From CAVWUA01 sp963758025 (GTDB taxonomy: Bacteria > Planctomycetota > Planctomycetia > Isosphaerales > Isosphaeraceae): DNA of 64,000 nt. The translations under genes were made by a program, and so were the position numbers. The notes below the pieces were generated by a model. That model was not told the DNA's origin and searched no databases. It saw only the letters and a program-made list of their open reading frames with translations. Position 1 is the first letter of the stretch, and each line of letters opens with the position of its first letter. Positions 38,801 through 49,014 of this stretch are shown here, in pieces. The stretch covers positions 124,001-188,000 of the forward strand of contig CAVWUA010000007.1 of the NCBI GenBank assembly GCA_963758025.1, written 5' to 3'.

Positions 38801-41776
38801 ATGAATCGCAGCAAGCTGCGCAAAGGTCATCGCCTGCAACCTCTGGAAACCCTGGAGCCGAGGGTTTGCCTATCCTCGTCAGGTTTCCTCGACGGATCAA
38901 GCGTACCGTCGCTCGCGGACTCCGGAATTGTTGGTCCAAGCGCTCAGATAAGCTCGGGCTTCACCGCCCAGACCACTCCCACGTTATATCCCGGTACACC
39001 GATCACCCTGCCGAGCAGCAGTGGCTGGGTCCCTACCCCATTTAATGCCTCGCCGGTCTTCGCCGACCTGAACAACGACGGACGGGATGAGTTGATCGCC
39101 TCGGCCGAAGGCGGGAAACTGATTGCCTATACAACGAACGCTCAGACAGGAGCGGTCGCGACGTATCAGGTCTATAATACGGGCCAATCAAAATATAATA
39201 TCAAGTCCACGCCGGTTGTTTTGACGCTTCCAGGCCAGAAAAAGGTCATCTTCGCCGGGCTGGGCCGCAATGAGAATGATCCGAACGACCTGACTGCTGA
39301 CGGCAAGGTTTACGGCTGGGATGCGACCACGGGGCAGATTCTCCCGGGTTGGCCGCAAGCTCAGGGCCGAAAGCCCATGAACAATGCCACCGGCGCGGGA
39401 GTCATGGCGCCGCTGGGGTCCGGAGACCTGGACGGCGACGGGATTCCCGAGATCCTCGTACCGGACTACGGCAACTTACTGACGGCCTACAAGCTCGACG
39501 GCTCGGTTCTCTGGCAGTGGCACGCCAACGACTCGATCCAGTCCGGACCGGTGGTTGCCGACATCGACCGTGATGGCAAGGCCGACGTCGTCTTCGGCAC
39601 CGATATCAGCGCGGGACCGTACTTCCCCAACGGGGGCGGTTACATCGTGATCCTCGGCAATAACGGGACCCTGAAGTACCGTCACCACATCGACGAAGTG
39701 ATCTGGTCCTCGCCCGTCCTGGCCGACCTGAACAACGACGGTACGCTGGAGATTATCGTCGGCACGGGCCTGAACTTCAGCAAGGTGGCCCGGGTGCCCG
39801 AGGACATCTCCGCACAACAACGCGCGATCTCACTCGCAGCCGCCGACAAGGTTTACGCGATGGATTATCAAGGGGAACATTCTCCCCGGATGGCCCTACA
39901 GCACGAGTCCGACGAACGCCCAGAACAAACAGACGTTTTCCTCGCCGGCCGTGGGAGATCTCAACAACGACGGCGTCATGGAAGTCGCGATCTCCGACCT
40001 CTCCGGCTACCTGCACATCATCGAGCCCAACGGACAGCCGCTGCCGGGTTGGGCGGGAGGCAAGTCCCTTCTACCTCCGAACGCGGGACCGCTGAACTCG
40101 GACAACTACGCTTCGCCCATCATCGCGGACATCGACGGCGACGGCGATCTCGACGTGGTGGCCGGCGCGGGCGTCTATATCGGTGCCTACGACGCCGCCG
40201 GCAATTACACGAATCTGACAAACGTTGTTTTCAATTACCCAAACGCCCGGCTCAATGCCGCCGCCCTCGGCCAGTTTGATGGCAAGGGGGGCATGGAGCT
40301 GGCTTTCGTCAGCAATTCGTTGAGCGCGACGCAAAAGCCAGAGTTCGTGTCGATCCTTCAGCTCGCGCCCAGTTCGACGACCTCGCCCTGGCCGATGCAC
40401 CGTCGCACTCCCGATGCCTTCGCGGTCCAGAGATCGCCCATTTTCCTGCGAGACTTCGTGCGGAACATGTATCGTGCCTTCCTGGGCCGATACCCCGCCG
40501 AGAATGAGACCATCTACCGCGTGCGGCAGATGGTCAACAATGAATTGAATCAGTACCGATTCGCCTATGACGTTGCCTCCAGCGAGGAAGCGCTGAAGAA
40601 AGTCGTCGCCGATTCCTACCGAACCATCCTGGGACGTGAAGCCTCCGCGTCTGACCAGCAGTACTGGTACGGTCTGATGCGGGACGGCAAGATTTCCCGA
40701 ACCGGCTTCCTGGAAGCCCTGCTCAATTCCTCGGAATTTCTCCGGACCGTGGGAACCGACTCGGCCGCCCGGGTGAAGCGGCTCTGGGAACTGGCCAGGG
40801 GCTACACGCCAGACGCCGCGAGTGTGGCGGCCTGGGCCAACGTGCTGGACAAGGGATGGGCCTCCTATTCGGACCTCGTTCATCAGTGGGTGTACAAAAG
40901 CGACGAGGGAGTTTTCCACTTACTCTATCCGCTGTACTTCCTCGGTCTTCCCGGAAAGCCGATCCGTGGAGATGCTCTGGTCGCGGCGGCCTATGACCTG
41001 CGTCATGGCATGTCGTTCGAATCGATCGCATCGAAGATCATCGCCAGCAACGGCGACTACGCCTCGACTGGCACCCTCCCCGCGTGGATTCGCAGCATCT
41101 ATCGAGACGTGCTCGGGCGTGATCCGGCACCTCTGGAGATCGCTTACCGGGTGCGACAGTTCGATCAAGGCGTGATCAATGAGGTCAACTACGCGCGGGA
41201 CCTGGTCAACAGCGATGAGGCTCACAAGAGGTTTGTTCAGGAACAGTTTCAGAAATACCTCGGCCATCTCCCCACTGACGGCGGAGAGTCGCTGAAGAAT
41301 TACAGCAGTCGCGAAGCTTTGATCTCGACGATCGTCTCCAGCCAGGAGTACTTCAATCTCAATGGGGGAACAGCGGAGTCGTTCGTTCGTGCCGCCTATC
41401 GGGATATCGCCGGTATCAATCCGGCCCCCCAGGACGCGGTCAATGCCTGGGTCGCTCAGGTTCAAGGTGGAAACCGAGCGCCCTGGCCAACGCCCTGTTG
41501 CGTGACCCCGCGTACTACAGGCAGGCGGTCATCGACGCCTACTTCAAGTACATCCCGAACGAGGCCCTTGGGGTTCTGGCCACGGGCCTGAACTCCCCGA
41601 CCTCCGGGATCCAGAGCAACCCTGATCCGGGCTTCATCAGCTTCTTCGTGAACAAGCTCACAAGCGGCGAGGATACGACCACGGACATGATCGTCAGGAT
41701 GCTGATTTCCAACCAGTACAAGGACAAGGCGTTCTACTATAAGGGTCTGTACCAGCGTCCCGCCGTTCGAATCTGA
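38801..41776 (+). CDS. Large exported LEPR-motif protein with FG-GAP repeats and DUF4214 domains, two frameshifts
   Basis: MNRSKLRKGHRLQPLETLEPRVCLSS starts with the basic segment and LEPR..LSS motif that marks many exported planctomycete proteins. From about residue 75 there are at least six FG-GAP/VCBS calcium-binding repeats with DLNNDGRDE, DLDGDGIPE, DIDRDGKAD, DLNNDGTLE, DLNNDGVME and DIDGDGDLD, forming a beta-propeller. After about 40440 there are DUF4214 repeats (MYRAFLGRYPAENE, YRTILGREASASDQQYW, IYRDVLGRDPAPLE, AYRDIAGINPAPQD). Frame changes lie in GGGG at 39872-39875 (repaired: QGNILPGWPYSTSPTN) and near 41480 (ALANALLRDPAYYRQ). Total about 990 residues. GGGAGAA precedes ATG 38801. 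DUF4214 is often found beside glycosyltransferases and FkbM enzymes, as here. A surface adhesin or glycan-bound scaffold is the inference. Confidence 0.85.
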
Positions 41777-41805
41777 CGACGGGCGCTCATTCAGAAACCA
41801 ATAAC

Positions 41806-41843
41806 GAGGGGGACGATCCGCGAGCAGGCGCGGCGTCCCCCTC
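41806..41843. terminator. Strong inverted repeat between convergent genes, probable bidirectional terminator
   Basis: GAGGGGGACG (41806-41815) is perfectly complementary to CGTCCCCCTC (41834-41843) around an 18-nt loop. It lies exactly between the convergent stops at 41776 and 41878. There is no long T-run on either side, so strict rho-independence is uncertain. Confidence 0.6.
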
Positions 41844-41877
41844 ATGCCTTGGTCCATGCCGGCCCCGAAACGAGGCC

Positions 41878-43035
41878 TCAGGCGGCCCTTGACGACGATG
41901 GTCCGGAGTTCGACGGGATCGATGGTTGCGCCGGCTCGTGCCGCGCAAACCGATCGGGCATCTCGATCAGGGTCCGTGCGACATGTCGCCAGTCATAGTG
42001 GCGATCGAGCGCGTCCCTGGGAATGGAAATCGGCCTGGCGGCGTGGAACTCGCCCCAGGCCTCATCGAGCGTGGTCGGGTCGCACGGGTCGAAGAAGTAG
42101 AGTCCCGGGCAACGGAACTCCCGCAGGGCGCTATTGTAACTGGTCAGAACGGGCGTTCCGTGCCGCAACGAGTCCAGCACCGGAAACCCGAAGCCCTCGT
42201 ACAGTGACGGATAGACCGACCAGGCGACCGTCTGGTAGAGCTTGCAGAGATCCGTGTCGGAGACGACGCCCAGGAACCGGATGCGTCGTCCTTTCAGCCC
42301 CTGGTAGCGTTTCAACTGCCGGCGTGACGTGAGCCAACCCAGCGGACCGACCCACCAGAGCTCGGTGTTCTCGGGCAAGACCGTGGTGTTGCGAAACCAT
42401 TCCAGCAGGAAGAACGCGTTCTTGCGAGGCTCCAGCGTCGAAACGACAAGCCCGACGTTCGACCGCCGCGAGACGGGCTTCGGGTGCAGGTGCCGATCGA
42501 CGCAGACGGTCGGGCCGGAGTGCGCGACGACGATCCGTTCCTGGTCCAGATCGCAAAGCCAGCGGGCGTCGGCTTTCGTGGAATGCGAGACCGAGAGCGC
42601 CGCGTCGGACGAGAGCAGCGACTTGCCGAAGAACCCCTGAAACATTCCGCGGGTCTTCTCGGCGTGTGTGAACGGGACGGTCAGCGGAGTGAAATCATGC
42701 AGAATACTGATTTCAAACGGGAACCGCTTCTCAATCGGTCGGAGGCAACCGTAGATCCCGACACTGCCCTCGGGTGGCGTGTGGAGCGGCCGCCGACGGC
42801 TCTGCCAGACCCGACGCCCCCAACCCCCCAGATCCTGGTCCTGCGACCAGTCCAGACCCTCGGGGAGAATGAGTTCCTGATTCTCAGAAAAGAAACGGAT
42901 CGGCCCCTGCGTCGCAAGCGCCAGCGCGATCCGCGCGGTGTAGCGGCCGATCCCGGTCAGGTGCTTATCGGCCAGTGGATTCGCGTCAAGAAAGATCGCC
43001 CGCCGTCCGGTCGCCGAATCGCAGGTTCCGATCAT
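41878..43035 (-). CDS. GT4 glycosyltransferase (mannosyltransferase-like)
   Basis: An intact protein of 385 residues when started at the ATG at 43035 (MIGTCDSATGRR), which has GGAGAGG about 8 nt upstream; the frame is open to 43173. The N-terminal domain has IFLDANPLADKHLTGIGRYTAR, the glycine-rich acceptor loop of WbaZ/MtfB-type enzymes, and ISILHDFTPLTVP. The C-terminal donor domain shows VGLVVSTLEPRKN, WWVGPLGW, IRFLGVVSDTDLCKLYQT and YPSLYEGFGFPVLDSLRHGTPVLTS with the E-x7-E nucleotide-sugar motif. It adds a hexose, often mannose, in polysaccharide assembly. It is divergent from the FkbM methyltransferase at 43294 and converges on the LEPR/DUF4214 gene. Confidence 0.88.
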   Translation of the reverse strand: MIGTCDSATGRRAIFLDANPLADKHLTGIGRYTARIALALATQGPIRFFSENQELILPEGLDWSQDQDLGGWGRRVWQSRRRPLHTPPEGSVGIYGCLRPIEKRFPFEISILHDFTPLTVPFTHAEKTRGMFQGFFGKSLLSSDAALSVSHSTKADARWLCDLDQERIVVAHSGPTVCVDRHLHPKPVSRRSNVGLVVSTLEPRKNAFFLLEWFRNTTVLPENTELWWVGPLGWLTSRRQLKRYQGLKGRRIRFLGVVSDTDLCKLYQTVAWSVYPSLYEGFGFPVLDSLRHGTPVLTSYNSALREFRCPGLYFFDPCDPTTLDEAWGEFHAARPISIPRDALDRHYDWRHVARTLIEMPDRFARHEPAQPSIPSNSGPSSSRAA

Positions 43036-43293
43036 GGACAGGTCCTCTCCGTGGTCCGAGTCGGCCTCCATTTCCCTATGGAGGCGCCCGAACCTTACAA
43101 CACACGTCCCTTCCCGGCAAGACGAGCCGAAACTCCGACCCGGACATCGATCTCGAATTGACATGGAAGACACGTTGGCCTATCCTCCCGCGCCGATCCG
43201 CGTGGAGGCTCACTCGAACAGGCAGACGGCGGAAACGGTCCGTCCGGCAAAGGCTGTAAGCAAGTCTCCTCATTCGCCTGAAATGAGAGCACG

Positions 43294-44187
43294 ATGAGTG
43301 ACGTGATTGATCGCTGGCTGACCCTTGCCGACCTGCACATGAAGTTTGTCTCCTACGCGCAGAATCACGAGGATGCCCTTCTGGCACGCGTCTTCCGTGA
43401 GCCGGGTGGCTTTTACGTCGATGTCGGCGCCAACGATCCGGTCTTCCACTCCATCACGAAGCACTTCTACGAGCGCGGCTGGCGAGGCGTGAACATCGAG
43501 CCGCAACCCGTCCTGTACGAGCGTCTTTGCGAGGACCGGACGCGCGATGTGAACCTCAACCTCGGGCTGGCGGATGTCGAAGGGGAACTGACGCTTTACG
43601 AGATCCCATCATTCCACGGCTGGACGACGTTCGAGCCGTCGCTGGCGGCATCGTATCGCGAAAAGGGCGTCGAGGTCTTCGAGCGCACCATACCGGTGGA
43701 AACGCTGGCGCACGTTTGCGAGAAGCATGTCGATGCACCGATCGACTTCCTGAAGATCGACGTCGAGGGCTTCGAGCAGCGGGTCATCGCCGGGGGCGAC
43801 TGGTCACGATGGCGACCCCGCGTGGTTCAGGTCGAGGCCCTCTGGCCGGAGTACTGGGAGCCATTGATCCTGGCTCAAGATTACCTTTTCGCCTCGTATG
43901 ACGGAATCAACCGTTTCTACGTGCGGTCGGAAGACCGCGACCTGATTCCAGCCCTCGCTGCGCCGGTCAACGCCAGTGACAATGTCGTCTCATTCGAATA
44001 CATGAAATTGATCGGCGAGCACATCGAACTCATCGAGCAACATCGACATCAGATCGCGTTGCTCCACGATCAGTATCGCAACCTGGGGCCCAAATCCGTG
44101 GCCGTGGCGCGAAAACTTCGTGATATGTCCGAACGGTATCCACGGCTTGCGGCCCTGGCGCGCCGCCTGGTACCTCCCGCCGCGTGA
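43294..44187 (+). CDS. FkbM-family SAM-dependent methyltransferase
   Basis: The intact 297-residue protein begins with KFVSYAQNHEDALLARVF and the SAM-binding FYVDVGANDPVFHSITKHFY, followed by GWRGVNIEPQPVLYERL (acidic ribose-binding residue) and IDFLKIDVEGFEQRVIAGGDW, the FkbM signature DVEGxE. The C-terminal helix-rich extension (IGEHIELIEQHRHQIALLHDQ) may be a short coiled coil. FkbM enzymes O-methylate sugars of surface glycans or secondary metabolites. The partner candidates are the glycosyltransferases around it. A second FkbM at 53.6-55.0 kb shares YAQNxED and the GWRGVNIEP motif. Confidence 0.9.
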   Translation: MSDVIDRWLTLADLHMKFVSYAQNHEDALLARVFREPGGFYVDVGANDPVFHSITKHFYERGWRGVNIEPQPVLYERLCEDRTRDVNLNLGLADVEGELTLYEIPSFHGWTTFEPSLAASYREKGVEVFERTIPVETLAHVCEKHVDAPIDFLKIDVEGFEQRVIAGGDWSRWRPRVVQVEALWPEYWEPLILAQDYLFASYDGINRFYVRSEDRDLIPALAAPVNASDNVVSFEYMKLIGEHIELIEQHRHQIALLHDQYRNLGPKSVAVARKLRDMSERYPRLAALARRLVPPAA

Positions 44188-44212
44188 GAGGATCGAGAAT
44201 CGTCAGGTCAAC

Positions 44213-45092
44213 TCATCCCTCGTCATCCCCGCCGAAATAGGTTCGATCGCGCACCTCCCAGTCGTTGTAGCCCAGGAGATCGTACAGCTCCGCCCGCGTC
44301 TGCATCCGGCTCAATTGACCGCGCTGGGTGCCTGTCTCGCGGAGAGCGGTCAGGGTCTCTTCGGCCGCCTTCATCGCCGCTCGGAAGGCAGTCAACGGGT
44401 AGAGCACAGCGCGGTATCCCATGCCGGCCAGTTCGTCAAAATCGAGCAGAGGGCTACGCCCGAACTCGGTCATGTTGGCGATCAGAGGGGCCTGAACCGT
44501 CTCCGCGAACCGGGCAAGTTCCTCGGCGGACTCCATCGCTTCGGGAAAAATCATGTCGGCCCCGGCGGCGAGGTAGGCACGGGCTCGCTCGACGGCCGCG
44601 TCAAAGCCCTCCAACGCGCGTGCGTCGGTGCGGGCGATGAGGACGAAGTCGGGATCACGACGGGCCGCAACCGCGGCGCGAACCTTGGCCGTCATCGTCG
44701 CCACGTCCACGACCGCCTTGCCCGAAAGGTGCCCGCAACGTTTGGGCAAGACCTGGTCCTCCAGATGCAAGCCGGCCGCGCCCGCCTCTTCGAGCAAACG
44801 GACGGTCCGCTCAACATTGACCGCCTCACCAAAACCGGTGTCGGCGTCGCAGAGCAGGGGGAGGCTCGTGGCACGCGCCAAGACGGCGGCTTGCTCGGCA
44901 AACTCGGTCAAGGTCAGCAGGCCGATATCCGGCAAACCCGCCCATCCGGCGGAAAGCTGCGCCGCCGGACAGATAAATGGCGGAAAATCCCAGACGCTCC
45001 GCCAGCTTCGCCGTAAGGGCATTGAAGGTGCCGGGAATCATGATCGGTTGAATGTTCCAGGCCTGCCGAAGCCGCGCACCGGGGGAGGACAT
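44213..45092 (-). CDS. prpB: Methylisocitrate lyase / isocitrate lyase-PEP mutase family, one frameshift
   Basis: The N-terminal frame gives ARLRQAWNIQPIMIPGTFNA and AERLGFSAIYLSGGA; a base change near 44955 joins it to LSAGWAGLPDIGLLTLTE. Metal-binding and catalytic motifs follow: PLLCDADTGFGEAVNVERTV, GLHLEDQVLPKRCGHLSGK (catalytic cysteine in KRCGH), FVLIARTDARALEGFD and ADMIFPEAM. KRCGH places it with methylisocitrate/isocitrate lyases rather than PEP mutases. It cleaves 2-methylisocitrate to pyruvate and succinate in propionate breakdown. Repaired length about 292 residues. It lies 36 nt downstream of an SGNH-protein gene, at the 3' end of the long glycan operon, while prpD lies 4 kb upstream on the same strand. 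Confidence 0.88.
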
Positions 45093-45128
45093 GGTTGCGT
45101 TCCTCGTCGATGGGTGATGATGCCTTAC

Positions 45129-46269
45129 TCAATGTCGTACCACGTGATCCCGCTGCAACGCCAGTCGCGAATCCTCGATGCTCTCCAGCTCAATTCCGAT
45201 GGGCCGATCGTGATAGGAAGGCAGAGCAATCCAACGACTACCAGGCGAGGCGAGATCCTGTCGGAGAATCCCCGCGAGATCGGCGCTGAGGATCGCGGCG
45301 CCGTCGCCGTCGAGGTGGACCGGATCGACGAATCGCGACGCCGCATACTGTGTTTGACGGCCATCGAGAACGGTCAGGTTCGGATACCGCGACTGCATCG
45401 CCTGGACGAACTCCGTGTGGGAGGCGTTCACACCGGTTTGCTCCCGACGGGCTTGCAATTCCGGCGCGATGGGGGGAAGCAGCCAGTACACCCGGATCTT
45501 GTGCCGTTGCGCCAGCGTCAGAAAACGCCGAATGTACTCTTTATTCGTGCGATGACACCACCATAAATGTGAAGCATATTTATAGTGCGATTCTTCATCC
45601 ACATGACCGTTAAACTGATGCGGATTGGACGCGACATGCGCTCCCTGGTTGATGGACCAGTTGCGACTCATGACCGGGACAAGGTCCGCCCAGGTGGATC
45701 TCTCCCCACGCAAGGCGCCGGCGATGTTGGCACGAATTTCGTAGCGGCTCCGGACCGATGGCAAGATGCGGCCAAGCATTGTCCAGGCGAAGAAGGTGGC
45801 ATCCTGCTCGGTCAAAGCCAGATCGAGGCACTCGGAGAAGGTGACAAACTCCTGCCACTGGCGGACGGAATACCGCACACCGCCAGGCAGGTGACTGGGT
45901 TTGTATTCGACGAGAACCGCCGAAGGCCGAGCGCCGGCATCGAGCGCAGCGTCGGAGCAGAAAATAGCTGATCGGCGGCTGCGCCGCGGAGACGGCAAGG
46001 TTGTACACCCGTCGTCCCGAAAGCTCCTGTTCGAGGATTCTCGGCTGAACGCCATGCTTCATCAAGCTGTCACCGAAACAGAGCACGTCGCACTTCGGCG
46101 CGATACGATCGGCCGCTCGAGCGGTGAAGCGCAAATCGAACGCCGTCGGCGTGGTGAAGTTCATCGCGTGCCGCGCGAAGATGCCTTCGATCAGGAGCAC
46201 CAGACCGATCATTCCCGCCAGGCCCCAGGGCATCCGAACACGATCCGACGCACCCGATGACTCGCTCAT
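45129..46269 (-). CDS. SGNH-hydrolase-like membrane protein (AlgJ/AlgX or DUF1574-like), copy 1, frameshifted
   Basis: ATG 46269 overlaps the stop of copy 2 as ATGA. One N-terminal membrane helix (WGLAGMIGLVLLIEGIF) is followed by CDVLCFGDSLMKHGV, the GDS block with the serine nucleophile. One extra base near 45960 breaks the frame; the join reads YFLLRRALDAGARPSAVLV, identical in pattern to copy 2. Near the end FVDPVHLDGDGA is the DxxH block. The middle (NWSINQGAHVASNP) is conserved in all three copies. About 380 residues, facing the periplasm. With the neighbouring AlgI-type MBOAT gene it probably forms an O-acetylation or O-acylation system for the exported glycan, as AlgJ/AlgX do with AlgI. 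Confidence 0.75.
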
Positions 46270-47402
46270 TCCCACCTCACTGTCGAGCTTCTCACGGCCA
46301 ATCGTGACTGCTCCACGTTCTCGACGAGAACGTCGTGCGATGGGTCACGGAACTCCTCCAGGGCGACCCATCGGTCCAGATCGCGATGATGAGGCCACCG
46401 CTGCAAGAATTCTCCCATCTCGGCGCTCAGCGTGGCGGCTCCTTGATGATCCAGATGGAACGGGTCCGTGAACGACTCCGCTCCATAGCCGCTATGCCGG
46501 GCATCAACAATGGTCAGGTTCGCGTAGCGCGCCTGCCAGCTTTGCACGAACCGATCGTATTGCGCCTCCAACCCCACGGACTCTCTGCGCGACTGCCAGC
46601 CGGGACTAATCGGCGGCAAGAGCCAGATCACGGTGATCTCATGTTCTAATGCCAGATCGAGAAACCGTTTCAGATATACAGCGTTCGCCGGATCACAGCT
46701 CCACGATCCGCCCCGGATCTGGCGAGCGATCAATGCGGAGTCGTCGCGGTGAGACAACTCTTTCGGATCGGCTTGCGCACCACGGTTGATACGCCAATTT
46801 CGCTCCGCGGCTTGGGTCTGCACGAACAGCGTGTCGCGCTCGCCGCGCAACGTGGTCAGCACCGCCGCACGGATTTCACTTCGTGCTCTCCAGGACGGCA
46901 CAGCACGCCCCAGGAGCGTCGAGCGGATCAACGGAGGGTCGAGCGTCGTCCAGGCCAGGTCCAGCCATTCGTCCGTATCGAGGAGTTCCGGCCAGGTGCG
47001 TGCGTTGATCCGTGGATCGGCCGCGAGCAGACCGGGGAAGAAGTCAACGATGAGAACCTCGGGCCGCGCCCCCGCATCAAGCGCACGTCGCAAGAGGAAG
47101 TAGCTCATCGGCGCCTGGCCACCTTGCACGGCGAGATTGTAGGCCGGTCGTCCCAACTGCTCCTCGATCCAGCGGGGCAAGATACCCCGTTGAATCAAGC
47201 TATCACCGAAACAAAGTGTTGCACATTGATGCGATTCCAGACGCGCGGCGCGTGCGGCGAAGCGCGCGTTGAGGGCCGCCGGGGTTGACCACAGATGATC
47301 GTGCCGCTCGACGAAGCACTCTGTCCCCAGGACGAGCAGAAACATTCCCAGCAGGCCCCAAGGCAGATGGGCCATCGTCGATTCCCGAGCCGATCGGTTC
47401 AT
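46266..47402 (-). CDS. SGNH-hydrolase-like membrane protein, copy 2 (intact)
   Basis: An intact 378-residue paralogue behind AGGAAGGGG. It has an N-terminal helix (PWGLLGMFLLVLGTECFV), CATLCFGDSLIQRGILPRW (GDS serine), QGGQAPMSYFLLRRALDAGARPEVLIVDF (oxyanion-type glycine and asparagine are less certain), NWRINRGAQADP and FTDPFHLDHQGA (DxxH). The fold is that of SGNH esterase or acetyltransferase domains. It lies 24 nt after the MBOAT gene and overlaps copy 1 by 4 nt, so all three are co-translated or nearly so. I infer transfer of acyl groups, passed across the membrane by the MBOAT, onto a polysaccharide. Pure esterase activity is possible. Confidence 0.78.
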   Translation of the reverse strand: MNRSARESTMAHLPWGLLGMFLLVLGTECFVERHDHLWSTPAALNARFAARAARLESHQCATLCFGDSLIQRGILPRWIEEQLGRPAYNLAVQGGQAPMSYFLLRRALDAGARPEVLIVDFFPGLLAADPRINARTWPELLDTDEWLDLAWTTLDPPLIRSTLLGRAVPSWRARSEIRAAVLTTLRGERDTLFVQTQAAERNWRINRGAQADPKELSHRDDSALIARQIRGGSWSCDPANAVYLKRFLDLALEHEITVIWLLPPISPGWQSRRESVGLEAQYDRFVQSWQARYANLTIVDARHSGYGAESFTDPFHLDHQGAATLSAEMGEFLQRWPHHRDLDRWVALEEFRDPSHDVLVENVEQSRLAVRSSTVRWE

Positions 47403-47426
47403 CGAATCCCCTTCCTGAACGTGCCG

Positions 47427-48843
47427 TCAGAACTGGAAGTAGATGAACTGACTCCCGCCAAATTCTCCCCCAAGAACAAAAGCATAAAAGCAAGCCGTGT
47501 AGAATGCGCTCCGGACATACCAAGGGGTGCGGAAGATGACATCAAGGTCTTTGGCGAAGTACTGCAACGCCTCGTAAAGCAAGAGCGGAATCACACAGAC
47601 AGCAATGGGCAGCAGGAAGGAGGACGTGGGAATTGCCGGACGGAAGGCGATGGCTTCCAGCATGCCCCAGACCTGCTCCATCGAGTTCGCGCGGAAGACC
47701 AGCCAACCGAGGCAGATCAGGTGGAACGTGACGATCACGCGAATCGCCCGCCAGCACGCTCGGTCCACCGGTTCGGTTGGTCGGATGCGCTCCAGCCAGG
47801 GCGACAACAAACGGTGGCCGACAAGCAGCACCCCTTGATAGAACCCCCAGAGAATGAACGTCCATGCCGCTCCATGCCAGAGTCCGCCAATAATCATGGT
47901 CAGCATCAGGTTGCGATACAGCATTCCCTTACCGCCCCGGCTGCCGCCGAGCGGGATATACAGGTAATCACGTAACCAGGTTGAGAGCGAGATATGCCAG
48001 CGCTGCCAGAACTCTCGAGGATTGGCGGCGAAATACGGCAGGTTGAAGTTCAGGCAAAGCTCGATTCCCAGCAACTTCGCGACGCCGCGCGCTGTGTCCG
48101 TGTAACCGGAGAAATCGCAATAAATCTGGAAGGCAAACGCGTAAATCGCCAGAAGCGCCAGTCCGCCGTCGATCGTCTGCCAGCGGTCGAACAGATCGTT
48201 GACGAACACGGCGAGATTGTCGGCCACCACGACCTTCTTGACGAGTCCCCACGAGATCAAATAACAGCCTTCGTAGAACTGCATCAGGTGGAATCGGCGC
48301 GGCGTCGCGATCTGGGGCAGAAGGGTGGTCGGCCGCATGATTGGTCCGGCCACCAGGTGAGGGAAGAAGGAGACGAAGGCCGCGAACTGAATCAAATTCC
48401 GCGTAGGCTTGATTTCGCGACGGTACACATCAATGACGTAGCTCATTGATTGAAACGTATAGAACGAGATGCCGATCGGTAGGACCACCTCAAGCTGCGT
48501 CAACGACACATGCCAACCGATCCTTTGCAGAGCATGCTGCGCACTCTCCGCAAAGAAGTTATAATACTTGAAATAACCGAGCATCCCGAGGTTGAGCGCC
48601 ATGCTGAGCACGACAAACAGCTTGCGCTTCGCGCGTGTCATTGATCCGATCGACCGCCAGTCCACAGGCATAATCGAACACTGTCGAGAGGATCAAGAGT
48701 GCCAGGAACTTCGGGTTCCAGCACGCATAGAAATAATAGCTGGCCGCCAGCAGCAAGACATTCTGCGCACGATGTGGCAAGGCCCAGTAGATCGGGAGCA
48801 AGATCGCCAGAAAATAGGCGAAATGAAATGTGTTGAAGAGCAT
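47427..48843 (-). CDS. AlgI-type MBOAT O-acyltransferase, one frameshift
   Basis: The start ATG 48843 (MLFNTFHFAYFLAILLPIYW) is typical of the AlgI family and follows GGAGAGGGG. The frame breaks near 48640 and continues as NDTRAKRKLFVVLSMALNLGMLGYFKYYNFF. Family motifs: PIGISFYTFQSMSYVIDVYR, HLVAGPIMRP, FQIYCDFSGYTDTARG, NFNLPYFAANPREFWQRWHISLSTWLRDYLYIPLGG and LWHGAAWTFILWGFYQG with the catalytic histidine in WHG. About 472 residues and ten or more helices. It moves an acyl group, usually acetyl, across the membrane for O-acylation of alginate-like or other polysaccharides. Three SGNH genes on the same strand are its likely periplasmic partners. Confidence 0.9.
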
Positions 48844-49014
48844 CCGGCATCCCCTCTCCGTCCTTGGAGCCATCTGGGTCATCCCGACCCGGGAGAACGC
48901 TCGCTTCGTCCGCGCGTGGAGCGGCCTGCCTTTCGTAACCCCGGGACGAGGATCGGTCAATCCCAACCGCTCGTCCAGGGCTGCAAACACCCGTTCCATA
49001 ACGCCATCAGGACG

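Noticed and set aside
44213..45092. PEP mutase (phosphonate biosynthesis) for the isocitrate-lyase family gene
   Set aside because: The KRCGH catalytic cysteine motif and EDQ..PK context match methylisocitrate/isocitrate lyase, and no phosphonopyruvate decarboxylase or related gene is nearby.
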